Of a stretch of 64,000 bases of DNA, positions 21,661 through 33,984 are shown one piece after another. Location: contig NW_026947514.1 in the NCBI RefSeq assembly GCF_034190915.1, positions 6,779,701 to 6,843,700 on the forward strand, written 5' to 3'. The stretch comes from Cavia porcellus. Lineage: Eukaryota; Chordata; Mammalia; Rodentia; Caviidae. How positions within the stretch are numbered: position 1 is the first letter of the stretch; the number at the start of each line of letters is the position of its first letter. The position numbers were made by a program, and so were the translations under genes. Under the pieces are notes generated by a model. That model had not been told where the DNA came from. It saw only the letters and a program-made list of their open reading frames with translations, and did no database searches.

Positions 21661-24245
21661 CAAGTAATGCTAAACCATCAAATATTCACCTGAACTTTCA
21701 TTTTTACAGGGGGCCCACCTTGGGGGTGATAGGAGGTACAGGGTATACAGGGTAGCTTTCTGCTGACTCCTGTTTTCTTTAAGGCTTTTGCATATATGTT
21801 TACAGGGAGATCGTCCTGTGCTCATAACATCTTTATGAGACTGAGGTATGTGTGTCCACAGTATTTGGTGAAATACGTCCTCCGTGATTATGTGATTTGT
21901 CAATTCTGCATAAATCAGAAGTATTTATGAGAAGAGCTTCCCAGTGAAACCTCTGGGGCCAAATACTTTGATGAGAATTTTAAAGCTTGACCAAATTTCC
22001 TTCCCTTTTAGAAAGCTACTCCTCTCTTTTCTTGTTCATGTTGAATTAACTTCATTAAATCATATATCTTTGTAAAAAATTTCCATCCTACCTAAAGGTC
22101 ATAATTTATGAGTGTAAAGTTATTCATAATATCTTATTAGGATTCCAATATCTTCAGCTTTCTAGTTACATCTCCTCTTTTTTACATTTTATGTACACCA
22201 TCTCTATTTGCTAGATTCCATGTTTTGAGAAATTTGCTCATTTTTGCTCCTTATAAAAATCATTTCCTACTTTGAAACTTTTGTATTTATACTGTTTTTA
22301 ATTTCATACTGTGGAGAACAGACTCATTATTTTTCAGCCTTTCTTCTTTCAAAGAAGAATCGCTCACTGATATAAATTTCCTTTCAGATACTGTTTGGAC
22401 TGTGTTGTGCATATTTCAGGTGGTTTATTTTCTCCTTATGTTACATAACAGATAACTACAATTTATAAAACTAATTATGTGTTGTTTAAAGCTATACATG
22501 TAGGTGTACAAACAATAGTGATTTTCTAGATATATTTTCAATATTTGTGCTAATTTCCGCATTTTGGTACCAGAGACTGCAGTTTGAAGGAGGTTTACTT
22601 TTAGTCTAATACGTGATCAGTTTTTCTATTTGTTCTGTATATGTTTGGAAAAATATATTCTACAACTGTTGGCTCTTGTATTCTGTATATGCCCATTGAT
22701 TTGATAAAAGTAACATTTAATATGCAAAGGACAATTATTCTTCAGCTAGCATCCGAAATGCTCTACATAAAATTCCCACACACCTTCCTGTTCTCCCTCT
22801 GTCATAGTGCAGGCACAAAGAAGTTGGATAACTTTCATAGTTATCCAACCAATAAATAAATAAATAAATAAAACAACCAATAAATACTGATGGCAAGACA
22901 GGTTCAAGCAATACTGACATATAAATATGCCAAAATCTGTATTCTGTTCTTATAAATATTTTGTCTTCCGTGTTGACCAGTTAGTGACAGAAGCATATTC
23001 AAATTGTCCAACTTTAAAGATGGATTTGTCTATAACTTTGAAGTCCCCTTGTTGTTTATGTGGTTGAGATTATGATACAAACTGGTTTATATATGTATCG
23101 CTTTATATAATTGTTACCTAACCCTTTGACTGTTATGGGGTGATCTTTATCTTTCTCTAGAAGCTTTTTTTTCCAATGTTGCCTTGCTTGATGCCTTGTG
23201 AATAGTAGCTTCCAGGAATATCTTTCCCCCACATGATCTCCAGCTCTCCACGCCCAGTGCTGTGGATGTTTCTCCTCTAAACAGTGTATGCTCAGCTTTG
23301 CTTTATCCATCCTGACATTTGGTGTGTTTTAACAGAAGCGTCTGATAGTTTTCATTTACTGCAATCATTTCCACATGCAATCTATATCAGTCTACTTCCT
23401 GGGCTCTATTGACTTGCTTTTTTCCCTTTGTTTTATCTAATATCTTGTCTTCTGGTTGACTGCCTCTTCCCTCTTCTAGTTTGGACATTAAAACTCATGT
23501 CTGCTCCTTTTGATTGATAGCCAGGAAATTTTGAGATTTATATTTTGTTTATCACAGACAAGAGTTCACGTAAGTCTCTAGTTCTTTCCTGAACAGTATC
23601 GAAACTCTAGAACTCTTCAAAACTTCTTGATTTTTGTGTATTGTTATTCAGGTACTTGGTTTTTAAGCCTGGTACAGCTTTAGAATTTTAGTATTGTAAT
23701 GCAGCCAGTGTTTGATTAGATACCCCTTCTTTTGATTATCATTCTTGCTTGGATTTTCAGTCTTCCTGGACTTAACTTGACTTCTGCCTGAATAGCAACC
23801 TTTAGAATTTTCTTTAGAGTCTGAGGACAGTAAAACTCTTTCCTTTTTTTTAAAATTTCCTAAAAATGTCTTAATTTCACCCTAATTATTGATACAAATG
23901 GTCTCTGACAGGCACAGTTTTTAATTCTCAGTTGACAGCTATTTATCTTCAGTACACGGTGGACATTACTTGTTGTCTTCTGGCTTCCATTATTACTCTG
24001 ATTCCCTTCAAATATTAAAGGTTATCTCTTTTTCTTTTCCTCCAGCAAGTTTTAACATTTTCTTTGTCTTTGTCTTTCTAGCTTTGACCATAATGTGTCT
24101 GTGGGTTTGTTATATTTGAACTGTTTAAGATTTATTTGGCTTGCTGAATTTTCAGATTGAAACTTTAATCAGTTATGGAGAAATTACAGGAATTATTATT
24201 TCTTAGTGTCACCTCTGCTATTCTCTTGCATGCTGTGCTTTTGGG
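21661..24245 (-). mobile_element. L1 ORF2 central and N-terminal part, antisense
   Basis: Continues in antisense order with 'cccagtgaaacctctggggc' (21940), 'gttacatctcctcttttt' (22163), 'atattctacaactgttggct' (22653), 'aagtccccttgttgttt' (23041) and 'tgaccataatgtgtctgtgg' (24085). With the pieces before it this makes one of the longest L1 relics in the window, about 5 kb, extensively mutated. A short (AATA)n tract at 22850-22876 lies inside it. Confidence 0.85.
22850..22876. repeat. (AATA)n microsatellite
   Basis: About six AATA units flanked on both sides by 'aaccaataaata'-type copies. Confidence 0.85.
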
Positions 24246-24252
24246 ATACTGA

Positions 24253-24275
24253 GGATAGATAGACACATGATAGAT

Positions 24276-24329
<54 letters not shown>

Positions 24330-24332
24330 TGT
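24253..24332. repeat. (GATA)n/(GACA)n microsatellite
   Basis: About 11 uninterrupted GATA units followed by GACA units. Likely polymorphic. Confidence 0.95.
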
Positions 24333-24599
24333 TAGTCCTTCCTATAGCATCCGGAGTCACTTAGACATTCTTTTCTCCTCTTCCTCTTTCTCAGGACCTC
24401 CTCTTTCTCAGGACCATGTCTCCAGTGGTTTTCATGTCACTGACCCATTCACCATCTGTACCTATTTTAACAGCCACTAAGATTTAAATTCTAATTATCA
24501 TTTTAACTTTTTTATTTATCTATTTGATTCTTTTGATACAACCGGTCATTCACTTTTAATATTTAGCCATGCATCCAATTATTTTTTGTATTTTCTTTC

Positions 24600-24850
24600 A
24601 CTTTGAAACACATAAAATTTCATTTTTTTAAGTAACCTCATTGAGGTATAAAAATATACAATGAGTTTCACATACTCAAAGTGTACAATTTGATAAGCTT
24701 GCCGTACGCATACACTTGTGAACCATGACAGTCAGGTCGGGGAACGGAGCCACCACTGCTTCATTTAGTCTTTCCCGCCTCTCTCCTCCTGAGTCTTTCT
24801 CCCCAGGCAGCCATTGATCTGTTTTTTTGTCACTGTAAATGAATTTGCAA
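24600..24850 (-). mobile_element. L1 3'-UTR fragment, antisense
   Basis: 'aacctcattgaggtataaaa', 'aagtgtacaatttgataagc' and 'ccccaggcagccattgatct' match the antisense start of old L1 3' UTRs. It lies beyond the N-terminal end of the preceding L1 and so is a different insertion. Confidence 0.8.
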
Positions 24851-26235
24851 AAAAATAATTATTATTATACTCAGATAATTTGAATATGCATTTTCCCAAT
24901 CTTGACTCTACTGTCTGTTGTATTATTGGATATTACTAACAGTGTCTTGCTTCATTGTATTTTGTGTTATTTTAAACTTACAAGCTCATTTTTAAAGAAA
25001 ACTTTGTAGAAATTCCTTAAATCTGCTGCTGAAAGTGGGTTTGCTCCAAAAACAATTTGCATTGACTATTGCCAAGTGCCTGAGTGTATAATCGACTTGA
25101 AACCATATTACATTATATTCCAAGAGATGTTAGTTTTACTTCCGATTCATGCCAAAGTTTAAGACAGGCAATTTCCTTAAAGTCCCTGGCAAAGCTAGTT
25201 TATGTCTAGTTCATTCTCACTCTGGATATTTTGGGGCCAGGCTTTGCGTGCCTGTGGATATACTGCAAGACGCAGGCTTCGTCTCTGGTGTCCTAGGGAG
25301 CCCTGTGATGAGGAGCCTTTCAGAGACCCAGAGCCCAAAGTGCAAACAAAGCCCACTTATTTATCGCAAACTGCCAACACTACAGTTAAACTGAGTGTCT
25401 GATGCTCGCCTCCAGGAGCAATGCTGGGACCACTTGGCTTGAGTGCAGTCAGAGAGCGCTCTGTGTGTTGCCTTCAGATCCAAGGCACAAGGCTACAGAC
25501 CCAGGCCCATGACTGCCATCGCTCCCCTTAGCACCTTGCAGGCTCCCCATAGCACCTCGAAGGCACACTCAGGGTGCACTCAGGTTGAAGGCAGACTCCG
25601 GGGCGTCACCGACCTCCAGCTTCTCATCTTGCCTAAGCCTCAGCACCTGGGTGCCTTTCACTTTCTTTTAATCTTGTGTTCAACCTAGTGTGGCCCGTTC
25701 CGTCCTCATGCAGCTAGAGCAGGAAATGCTGGGCCTCTTCATCTTCCTCTTCCTCCACCTTTCCCTGCGGTATGGTCAGCAACAGAGTACTTCCACCATA
25801 CCGTTCTCCATAACCATGTTCTAGAAACTGCAATCCAGAAGAGCTTTGTGATTCAGGGAAAATAACCACAGATGCCTTAAAAAGCTCTCTCTTCTTTACA
25901 AACCCATGTGCTAGAGTTTTGCCCAGGCTTATGTTACTTTGATTTTTAATCTTACTGATAAATTACATATACACAGCATTCAAATATTTCAAATGAAGGA
26001 TAACATTGTTCTACCTTGGACAGCACACCTTACCTTTCTATCCCCTGGGCAAAGCTACTAGTAGTGCCAGGACTTGTGTGTTCTGTCTTTATTCTTCATG
26101 AGTACTGAGATGCAATCGAATTTCCATCACCAATGGGATTAAGCAATTCAGGTATCAGTGCTTCCCTCTACTGTGATATCACAAGGACCTTTCCTATTAA
26201 AGTGTATTAATCATAGTAACATCCAAACTAGCTGT
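24851..26235. other. Unique DNA, nothing recognised
   Basis: No gene. Open frames of 66-81 codons at 25149-25688 overlap in several phases and lack any domain. Confidence 0.5.
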
Positions 26236-26239
26236 TTAT

Positions 26240-26465
26240 TGAAGGATTTCCCCGATGGCCAAGCACTAAGCTCAGAGTTAGAAAGGCGCTAATACAGTGA
26301 ACCACCACGGTAGCTCTATCATTATCAACTCTACGTGAGAAAACTGCGACACACAGAGGTAGGTGACTTAGCCGAAGCCATAAACCCCACTAACTAGTGC
26401 ATCCAGGACTCAACCTGGCCATGCTGCCTCCAAACCCACACTCTTAATACTATAATCTTTGCTGC
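26240..26465 (-). repeat. MIR SINE relic, antisense
   Basis: 'gatggccaagcactaagctc', 'gagaaaactgcgacacacag', 'aggtaggtgacttagccgaa' and 'cacactcttaatactataat' follow the antisense MIR order nearly end to end. Confidence 0.85.
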
Positions 26466-26534
26466 CTTCCTTGACTTGATTTCTAGAGCTTATTTTTGTT
26501 TGAATGGTGTCTTATTTACTTTTCTCTCACTCAT

Positions 26535-27070
26535 CGGTGACCACCAATCATCCACAACTCACTAGCCTCCTGTCATCCCTCACTACGCACCACCCCTCAC
26601 CCAATAGCCATCATACATCAGCAGCACCCATCACTCATCTCCCACCCCCCAACACCCATCTCCAGGAATCAATACCCAGCAACCAACACCCAGCACCCAC
26701 TGCCCACTGTCACTGTCCATCTCACACCACCAACCAGCACCACCCATCCGTACCACCCACCAGCCACCCACCAACACCTGTTTCATACCACTCCTTGCCC
26801 ACCTGTCACTTGCCAATCAACAGACACCAGCCATTACCCATTTGCCATTGCCCACCGCCATCACTAATCACTCACCAGCTACCACCCCTTGTCTGCCCAC
26901 CACAAGCCACCACCTATCTCTCATTACCCATATCCTACCACTTACCACTCACCAGCCATCAGCTACCATCCATCATAAAGCACCCATCACCCACCAGCTA
27001 CCACCCAGCTCCCACCTCCAACAGCTACCACCCAGCACACAACATCAATCACACACCACCCATCACCACA
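26535..27070. repeat. C/A-rich degenerate minisatellite
   Basis: About 530 bp with almost no G on the plus strand, built from loose variants of CACC, CATCA and CACCAGCTACCAC. The pattern drifts with no exact period; 'caccagctaccaccc' recurs near 26873 and 26993. It creates a 211-codon plus-strand frame (26504-27139) made mostly of His, Pro, Thr and Ser, which is an artefact of stop-codon-poor repeats (TAA, TAG and TGA are rare in C/A words). Confidence 0.8.
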
Positions 27071-27139
27071 GCCAACTTCCTTGAGGGTCACATCAGCAGC
27101 TCTTTCTCCTACCTTCCCACTCCACCCTGCTACCTGTAG

Positions 27140-27605
27140 GACAAACTGTCAGATGGACACACTCACTGTGAAACCCCTTAAGACTCTCTGTCTTTCCTAA
27201 CTTTATCACAAGGACCAGTGACCAGGTTGCTGAAGATGCTCAATATCACAGTCCATGACTGGAGCTCCTTTCAACGCTTCTTACTTTAAAATAGCATTGA
27301 TTTCTGTACGCAGTCACACACTCGAGTTCCTGTATTCTGTTTCTTAAGAATCACCACACATGCTGCTTATAATCTTTCCCTGATTCCAGAATGGCTCTGA
27401 GATAAATGCCACCCCACTCCGTGTGACCTGGTCTTTGCCTCGCTTGTGAATCTCATCACCACTGTCTCACATTTTATCCTCCATAAAACAAAAAAATTTG
27501 CACTTTTCACTCCTGACCATGCAGTCTCATGCCTCTGTGCCTCACTTGTGTTGTTATCTATCCTTCCACCAGCGCACTTCCCCCCACAGTTGTTGCTCAT
27601 CACAC
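27140..27605. other. Unique DNA, nothing recognised
   Basis: No gene or repeat recognised. Confidence 0.5.
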
Positions 27606-27606
27606 T

Positions 27607-27823
27607 CATCCTCTTCATTTTCTCCTTCTTCCTCTCCCTCTCTTTTTCTTTCTCCTTCTCTTTCTCTTCCTCCTCCTCTTCCTCTTCCTCAACCTCCTTC
27701 TGCTTCTTATTTGGAATAAAAATCTCAACAAGTTGCCCAAGCTGGCCTGGACTTAAATCCGCAATTCTCCTGCCTCAACCTCCCTAAGAGCTGGGATTAC
27801 AGGTGTATGCCACAGTGTCCAGC
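27607..27823 (-). mobile_element. B1-type SINE (7SL-derived), antisense, with pyrimidine tract
   Basis: 27711-27823 matches antisense Alu/B1: 'agttgcccaagctggcctgg', 'tcctgcctcaacctcccta', 'gctgggattacaggtgt' and 'gccacagtgtccagct'. The upstream TC/TTCC-rich tract (27607-27710) lies where the reverse of the A-rich tail would be and has probably expanded from it. In this context it indicates a rodent. Confidence 0.85.
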
Positions 27824-27879
27824 TCTCCAGACTATACCAATACCTAAAAAGTTATAAATTCAGCTATTTGGCTGTGAAT

Positions 27880-28180
27880 GAACTTTTGGTAGTTCATACC
27901 ATGGCAGCCTGCTTCCTGAAAGCCAGAACAGGAAGGAGCGTCTAAACAGCAGACACTACAATATTATCATGTAATCACAGAAGCAACATCCCACCAGCCT
28001 CGTTGGCCTTGTTCACAACTAAGTCAAATTCTGTAACTTATTTCTTACGAGTACCTCTAAGTGTGTATCCCTTGCACTCCCACTTACAGGCAGTGAGTCA
28101 CCCAAGGTATGAACCCCAGGAAGAGGGACATTGGAGTTACCATATATACACACTATTCGCCATGGATTCTCTGTCACATT
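27880..28180 (-). mobile_element. Possible MaLR/ERVL LTR relic, antisense
   Basis: 'cagcctgcttcctgaaagcc', 'atcatgtaatcacagaagca' and 'acatcccaccagcctcgttg' resemble antisense old LTRs of the ERVL/MaLR class. The match is partial and the family is uncertain. Confidence 0.4.
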
Positions 28181-28389
28181 TAACTTACCATCCAGTGCAG
28201 ATTCCAGCTGCTGGTCTTTGGGAACCAGCTGCTGCCATTGCCAGTTTGTCTGCACCCAGGAGAGCAGGCGCACCAGCCAGCCTCACCTCCAGTGCCACAC
28301 CTGGTGTAGACCACATTTTAAAATAGCCCCAGTGGTCCACAGATGACCACTGCCCGTACATATTCCTCTTCTAACCTGGGTATCTCTGC

Positions 28390-28560
28390 ACATATTTCTC
28401 AATTTTTCTGAACTATGGTTTCTTCCTTTTCAGAGAAAATAATAATTCTCACCTCTCATGGTTGTTGTCATATTAGAGTTAATCATAGTGAAGGACTAAA
28501 ATTGCCCGGCAAAGAGCTAGGCTCACAGAACATGCTCCTTGGCATCTGTTACCTTTTTCC
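28390..28560 (+). repeat. MIR SINE relic, sense
   Basis: 'atggttgttgtcatattaga' and 'ggcaaagagctaggctcac' sit where the MIR 3' half has 'agggttgttgtgaggatta' and 'gcacagtgcctggcac'. Confidence 0.65.
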
Positions 28561-29455
28561 TAATAAGAAAAATGGATGGAAGATGAAACGGTATCAGATT
28601 TACCCCTGTGAAACACTACTTCGGAATTGTTTAAAATGTATAAGCATGGAAGATTAATGGTGAGTACCCACAGCCATATAACTTAGGAAGCGAAGTGCTT
28701 TGTGCCCAAGAATTTAAATGCTAGCCAAAGCTCCGGAAGCAGCCACACAGCCCCTCAGCCGGATCTTCCCCTTCCACCCGTGCATCACTAAATGGCTTCA
28801 TGAAGTGCAGGTTTCCAGGCTGGCGTCCACATGGACAGCTCTGGCCATTTGCAAATGAAAACTCTGCTTTTCATTACAGTTCATGGTGGAGATGCTTAAA
28901 CATGGGGAAGCCTGGGCCACCTCTGTCTCTGCAGCCCCAGCAAAGCAGTTTGGATGATAGAAACACTCATAAGTAGGGTTTCATTCTGATACGGGCAATT
29001 AACTTACTCAATTTCATTTGTACTCTATAATATGTGGGGAAAGACGGAAAGCAAACCTCCAAAGGAGATAAAAACTACCTTTGACTGTGCAAGGAATATT
29101 GACCTGGTTAAATGGAAACACTTTTAAATCCCAGGAAAAGTCTAGTTCTATATTAAGGAGACCCAAGAGGTGCTTTATGGCCCCAGCATCTACACACTCA
29201 CCATCTACCAACAGAGTGCAGGCAGGGTGACTTCATTTTAAAAGTTGATGGCTTATAATTATTATAAAAAACCAATATTAACACCTGGGATCTCAGTGAT
29301 GACAAGTTGGAACCTAAAGAGAAAAGCAAAATCCTGACAGTGGGATCCTCAAATCCATGTGCATAATTATTGTCTTTTTGATTTTTATTTAGCTCCGAGA
29401 AAAGTGTGCACAGGAAGTACTTTTTTGATCACTTCTACATTAAACACTAATTCAC
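28561..29455. other. Unique DNA, nothing recognised
   Basis: No gene. The block 28840-28900 is complex but has no supporting feature. Confidence 0.5.
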
Positions 29456-29459
29456 CATT

Positions 29460-29650
29460 TCCTGGGGCTTGGGTGCTAGGCAAAGCATTTATGTTCAATT
29501 TTTTCAGTGTTCATTGTACCCCAGGGGTACAGCTGCTCTTCTTACCCTCATTTTACAAGACAGGAATTAGAACTTTTGAGAGCTTTGGTAGGAAACTTGG
29601 GGTCCCTTCCTATAAAGAGGCAGAACGAAAGTTGGCAACCAGTTGTTCTA
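29460..29650 (-). repeat. MIR SINE relic, antisense
   Basis: 'cttaccctcattttacaaga' then 'caggaattagaacttttgag' matches the antisense MIR core. The rest is diffuse. Confidence 0.65.
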
Positions 29651-31015
29651 TTCCAAAGCTCCATTTCCAACAACCTTGGACTAATTTATTTACATTACTT
29701 AAGAAGTGCTGCTCATAATGTTATTCTATGAGGCTCTATACACCTTTTTAATATGGCGTAGGTGACAATTAACAAAAGAATTGGGAAACCTTAGCTGAGG
29801 ACATGTCTCTCCTACCTGTGCACCCTGAGGAAAGTCATACTGTTAACGAATCCCTCTTTCAAGCATTTTCAAGTTTCAGTAGCAAGTTCACATTTTACCA
29901 TTACACCCTCCACTGCAGCTCATCAAGAGATTCTGAGTGAGCATGAGAGCCAGGGCCGTGCAGATCAGGAGACATCTGGAGTTTCCTTCGGGAGCCCTGA
30001 GAAGGCCAACCTGGACAGTCTGAGGATGGGAGACTCACAAACCTACAATGAGAAATTGGGGGAAGAGCTCACATTTCCTGCAACGCCAGTGTTTTTCTAC
30101 TGTGTGGCTTGGTTAAGGTGTTACACAATAAACTCACCATCTAGGGACAGAGGGGATGGGGTGAGGAGGGGTGGGAGGCGCACAATGGCACCTCAGCTTG
30201 TCCTTTAGGCCGTCATGTAAGACACCTGACAGAGTAGAGAGGGCACCAGGGAACACAACACCCTCCTCTGCATCTAATGCAGAGAGTTCTAAAAAAGGCA
30301 ACACATAAATTCAAGATCCTCAGGGGAGGGAAAGAAAGAACAGAGTGAACGAAGAAATCTAGAGGACACCTCTTCCTTCCACAGGATGGCTGAACACAAG
30401 GAGGGGAGTCTCCAACTGTCAGCACAGCACCCCAGCTCCTGGTGAGGAGTTGGGGACAGTGATCAGCAGGACAGCCCAGCTCAAGGACCCCTCACCCTTG
30501 GCCTGGCACACATCAAGTATGGCAGTGGCATCTTGCTCTTGCTCCTGGGACATGGCTTGGTCTGTCCATCCCCATTTCCTGCCTACCTTCCCCCAAAGCT
30601 TCCTAAATAGGGACAGCGTGGATACTTGCAGTCTTTATGTTGCCTTTATCGAAACCTCATCACCTACCTCCCAGTGCCAAATAGGTTCTTAGCTTTCCGT
30701 CAAAAAGAAGAGGTTTTTGGTAACATGACTTTGTGTTATGGTTTCTCACTTACCACTGTGAGATCCAAGACAAATTATGTTACGTCTCTGAATCTCAACT
30801 GAATCATCCATCAAAGAAAATACTGCTATAAAATAGTAATACTATAAAACTACCCAGCTTCATTGATCTCTCGTTGTGTCCTAGTTTTCCATTAAGTATA
30901 CTGTATCATTTTTATGTTATATATCAAAACAAAGAAAAAAGGTGGATAGACTAAAATATTGGTCAGAAATACTGTATGTGCTCAATATATACAATGAATG
31001 TTTAAATTTTTTAAA
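29651..31015. other. Unique DNA with a sense MIR trace
   Basis: No gene. 30735-30870 carries a decayed sense MIR ('ccaagacaaattatgttacg' then 'tctctgaatctcaactga'). The remainder is unassigned. Confidence 0.45.
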
Positions 31016-31017
31016 AA

Positions 31018-31435
31018 GAGCTATTACAATAAAAGACATTGCATTCTATCCCCCTTAAAATTGCTTCAGAAACACTCATCCCATTGTTTTTGCCACTTTC
31101 TGAAGCAGTTAGTTTTCTTAGTCTGCTCAAAAATAGAGCTGCTGCTAAGTGCCATCTGTAAAACCATCACAGTGTCCCTCACCCACCTTTCTCCCCCATC
31201 TGGCACTGGGAGGAAAGTTAAAATGAGCATAAAAGATAAACATGGCGAATCTGTTCAGAACATTTGGGCAACCATGACAGCACAGCTAGCGACACTCATG
31301 AAAGAGGATTTCCAGAGCCGCTTCAGAAACCTGCAGGAACGATGAGAGAAGTATGTTCGATGCAAAGTGGGGTATCTTGAATGGGAGTTACTGACAATGT
31401 ATCTTTTTCTGTAATGATATTTTGGAGCTGAATCT
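31018..31435. mobile_element. Mariner relic with inverted C-terminal segments (copy 1)
   Basis: Two pieces of the C-terminal region of a mariner-family (DD34D) transposase face opposite ways. Minus strand 31018-31105 reads NCFRKWQKQWDECF, then a stop, then SNFKGD. Plus strand 31165-31345 reads ITVSLTHLSPPSG, then VKMSIKDKHGESVQNIW, then TMTAQLATLMKEDFQSRFRN. In the family this end reads roughly PHPPYSPDLAP, FPKLKM, then FRKWQ-RW. The catalytic region is degenerate. It is not the Hsmar1/SETMAR type. Copy 2 at 50.6-51.1 kb has the same layout, so the inversion is probably a property of the element. Confidence 0.75.
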
Positions 31436-31439
31436 CACC

Positions 31440-31870
31440 TTCATTTTCAGTCATGCTGTGTAGATATTCTTGCCCCCCTCCACGTCCCAGAGGTAGAATC
31501 CACTTCTCCACTGAATGAATGTGTTCATAGTCAAGCACTTGGTTTGGCCAATGGGCAGCCACCTTGTGATGGGATCAAGGACTTCAAATGTCCTTGTGAG
31601 AGGACACCTGCCCTCTTGCAGCTCCATCCTTGCCATAGAAAGAACACGTCTCAGCAAGCTCATGGAAGCCCATGAAAGACGCAAGACACAGGACAGGAGA
31701 GCCACCCATTCACCCGGTCCAGAGACCCACAGTGACAATGATGCCCACAGCTGCTGCAGTGGCTCTTCCCAGTGGAGCTCAGCCTTGACCAGATTCAGAT
31801 AAGCTGAGCCATAAGCACAAATCACTGTGGCTTGCACCACTGAATTTTCAGGTGATTGATTATGAATCAA
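31440..31870 (+). mobile_element. MLT1-type MaLR solo LTR, sense
   Basis: Collinear with old MLT1-like LTRs: 'cacttggtttggccaatggg', 'acttcaaatgtccttgtgag', 'ccttgccatagaaagaacac' and, near the end, 'gcttgcaccactgaatttt'. No internal retroviral sequence adjoins it. Confidence 0.7.
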
Positions 31871-33945
31871 AATTAACATAATGCTAATCTCCAAATCACA
31901 GATAAGCACAGTGGAGAACAGTAAGACTGGGAAAGGCCTTGGTCACTCAGTTACTGAGTGGCTGAAATGCGCCTTGGTCTTTTAATCTCTCTGCTATAGC
32001 GGGCTTCTCTAAGCTTTACCTGCTTTGCGTGACGATCTGATCTGAGTGGTTAGCACATGAGAAATATTAGTGCAAAACACCTTCCCCTGTGACTGCACAC
32101 TTCCTGCCTGTTACTCTTGGAAAAGCTTACATGGATTCCACAATAAAACACTGGCCACCTTGGCTACTTAAGGAATTGATAGCACTTACCTATGGTCACA
32201 CATGACTGTGGAGTACAGAAACCATGGCCTGAGCACTTGGCCTGGCCAGGGCCACCACAGTCCCTAGCGTGGAGCAGACACTACAGATATTTGCTGGAAT
32301 GATGTTTAGATAATTAACTGAGTATCTGGATGTCACCTTTATAGGTAAAAGCTTCTAAGACAACAGTGGACATCAACAATTTTCTAACAAATTTCTTTTC
32401 CTTCTTTTATTGCATTTACTTCCTTAAAAAGCATATATTGCTTTTCCTTTCTTCTTCTCCTTTTATTTTTTGCTCCCTTCTTCGTACTCACAGACGCAAT
32501 CACACTCATCCAGTGTTTTGTCACAACAGTAGCTTGACAAGAACAGGCTGCACCTTGGCAAACTGGCCTCCTCACTGAAATTACACTGACTAAAGTTTGC
32601 TGTTGACTATGTTTTTTAAAAGACACCCTGTCCTGTCTCGTTAGAAATCGCATGGGTGCTTGGACAGCAGCACATAACAGCAAGCGTGTGTGTGCCTGCC
32701 TGCACACACATGCACTCACACACACAAGGCCTGAATTTTGCACCTCACGTGGCTCTGTCACCTCCGTTGGCAAAGCAGAGGGAGCACACGTCTAAGTTTC
32801 CCCGTGGCTCCTAATCATCCTGCATCTTCCACACAGAGCTGGGCTTCTCCAGAGCCCGCAGAGCCAGCCACTGTCTCTCTCCTCTGCCCCTTCCATGCCT
32901 GCCTTGTGCCAAGCAGGAGCTCAAGAAATCTGTGTCCCTGGTAGGGCTGTGGCTTTGTCTGTAGTGCAACGGGCAGAGGCTGTGGTGGTGGAAAGAAAAC
33001 CCTGACGTGTAGGCTGACCTGATCCATGCGGACCCACTGACACCCAGGGCCCTGGCCCACTGCCTTAGGCTTCGAATCCAGCTTGCAGTAGTGATCTATT
33101 TGACTGAATTATTTGTTTCATTGATGCAAAGTTAAAAATGGGAATTTTGCAATTTGATCTTCAACTGCTCATGAGAATTGGAAGATGAAACTCAATTCGA
33201 GTCATGGCCACGCTGACCAGAGCCACGGAGATCTGGGTCCTTCCTACCTCCAGACACCCACTGTCTTTGGGGTATGACCCTAACACTGAGTCCTCTTTCC
33301 AGAAGACATGGCCTGGGCTTTGTTCAGGGCTTTTCTTATGGTACAGTGGTTTGCTTGCCCATGTCACCATCAAAAGGAGAGAAAACAGCAGATAAACTAG
33401 GGGCGCTGTGGCTGGGGAACATCAGTGAGCACATCGATTCATGATTGTGAGGACCTTCCTGGGCATCTGATATGGAAACTGGGGCCTTCTCTGAGCAGTG
33501 ACACTTCCCTGTGTCCTTGCTTCTGGAGAACTCCATGGCCTTGGGACGTGAAAGCCTTTCCTCCCCACATCAGGAGGTGGGTGGTGGAGCCATCAGGGGT
33601 CAACTTGGCTTGATGCCAGGCCTTTGCAGTGTCACATGCAGTGTCCTGCTCCATCAGCCTCCCAGCCCATATCTGTTCATCAGAGCCACGGATCCCAGCT
33701 CCTGGAGTTCCTGAGAGGAGCCGGGGAAATGGCACGTGTGTGACTCCCTTAGCCAAATGTAGGCAATAGCAGATCTTCCAAACAACATTCCCCTCCCCTT
33801 GCCAGGGTTAAACAAATAAACAGGATGAGTGAAGCAATAACAACAACAGAATCCTGTGAAACCCTAGCAAACTAAATAATTAGTGCAGTGATTTTTAAAT
33901 CATCTATGTCTGTTGGAAAAAAACATGGCGGCCCTGGACCCCTCC
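31871..33945. other. Unique DNA with L2 tail trace
   Basis: No gene. 32240-32310 resembles an L2 3' tail ('tagcgtggagcagacactac' then 'agatatttgctggaatgatg'). Open frames of 105-129 codons on the minus strand at 32384 and 33439 overlap plus-strand frames and have no recognisable domain. Confidence 0.45.
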
Positions 33946-33946
33946 C

Positions 33947-33984
33947 CCACTCACACTCACACTCACACTCACACACACTCTCTC
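33947..33984. repeat. (CACTCA)n microsatellite
   Basis: About five CACTCA hexamers followed by CA and TC repeats. Confidence 0.9.

Noticed and set aside
26504..27139. 211-codon plus-strand open frame
   Set aside because: It is the translation of the C/A-rich array (His, Pro, Thr, Ser). Words made of C and A seldom form stop codons, so length here is no evidence of coding.
33947..33984. Regular CACTCA repeats resembling a short CRISPR-like or regulatory array
   Set aside because: Simple hexamer microsatellite with no spacers; CRISPR arrays are also not expected in a mammalian genome.
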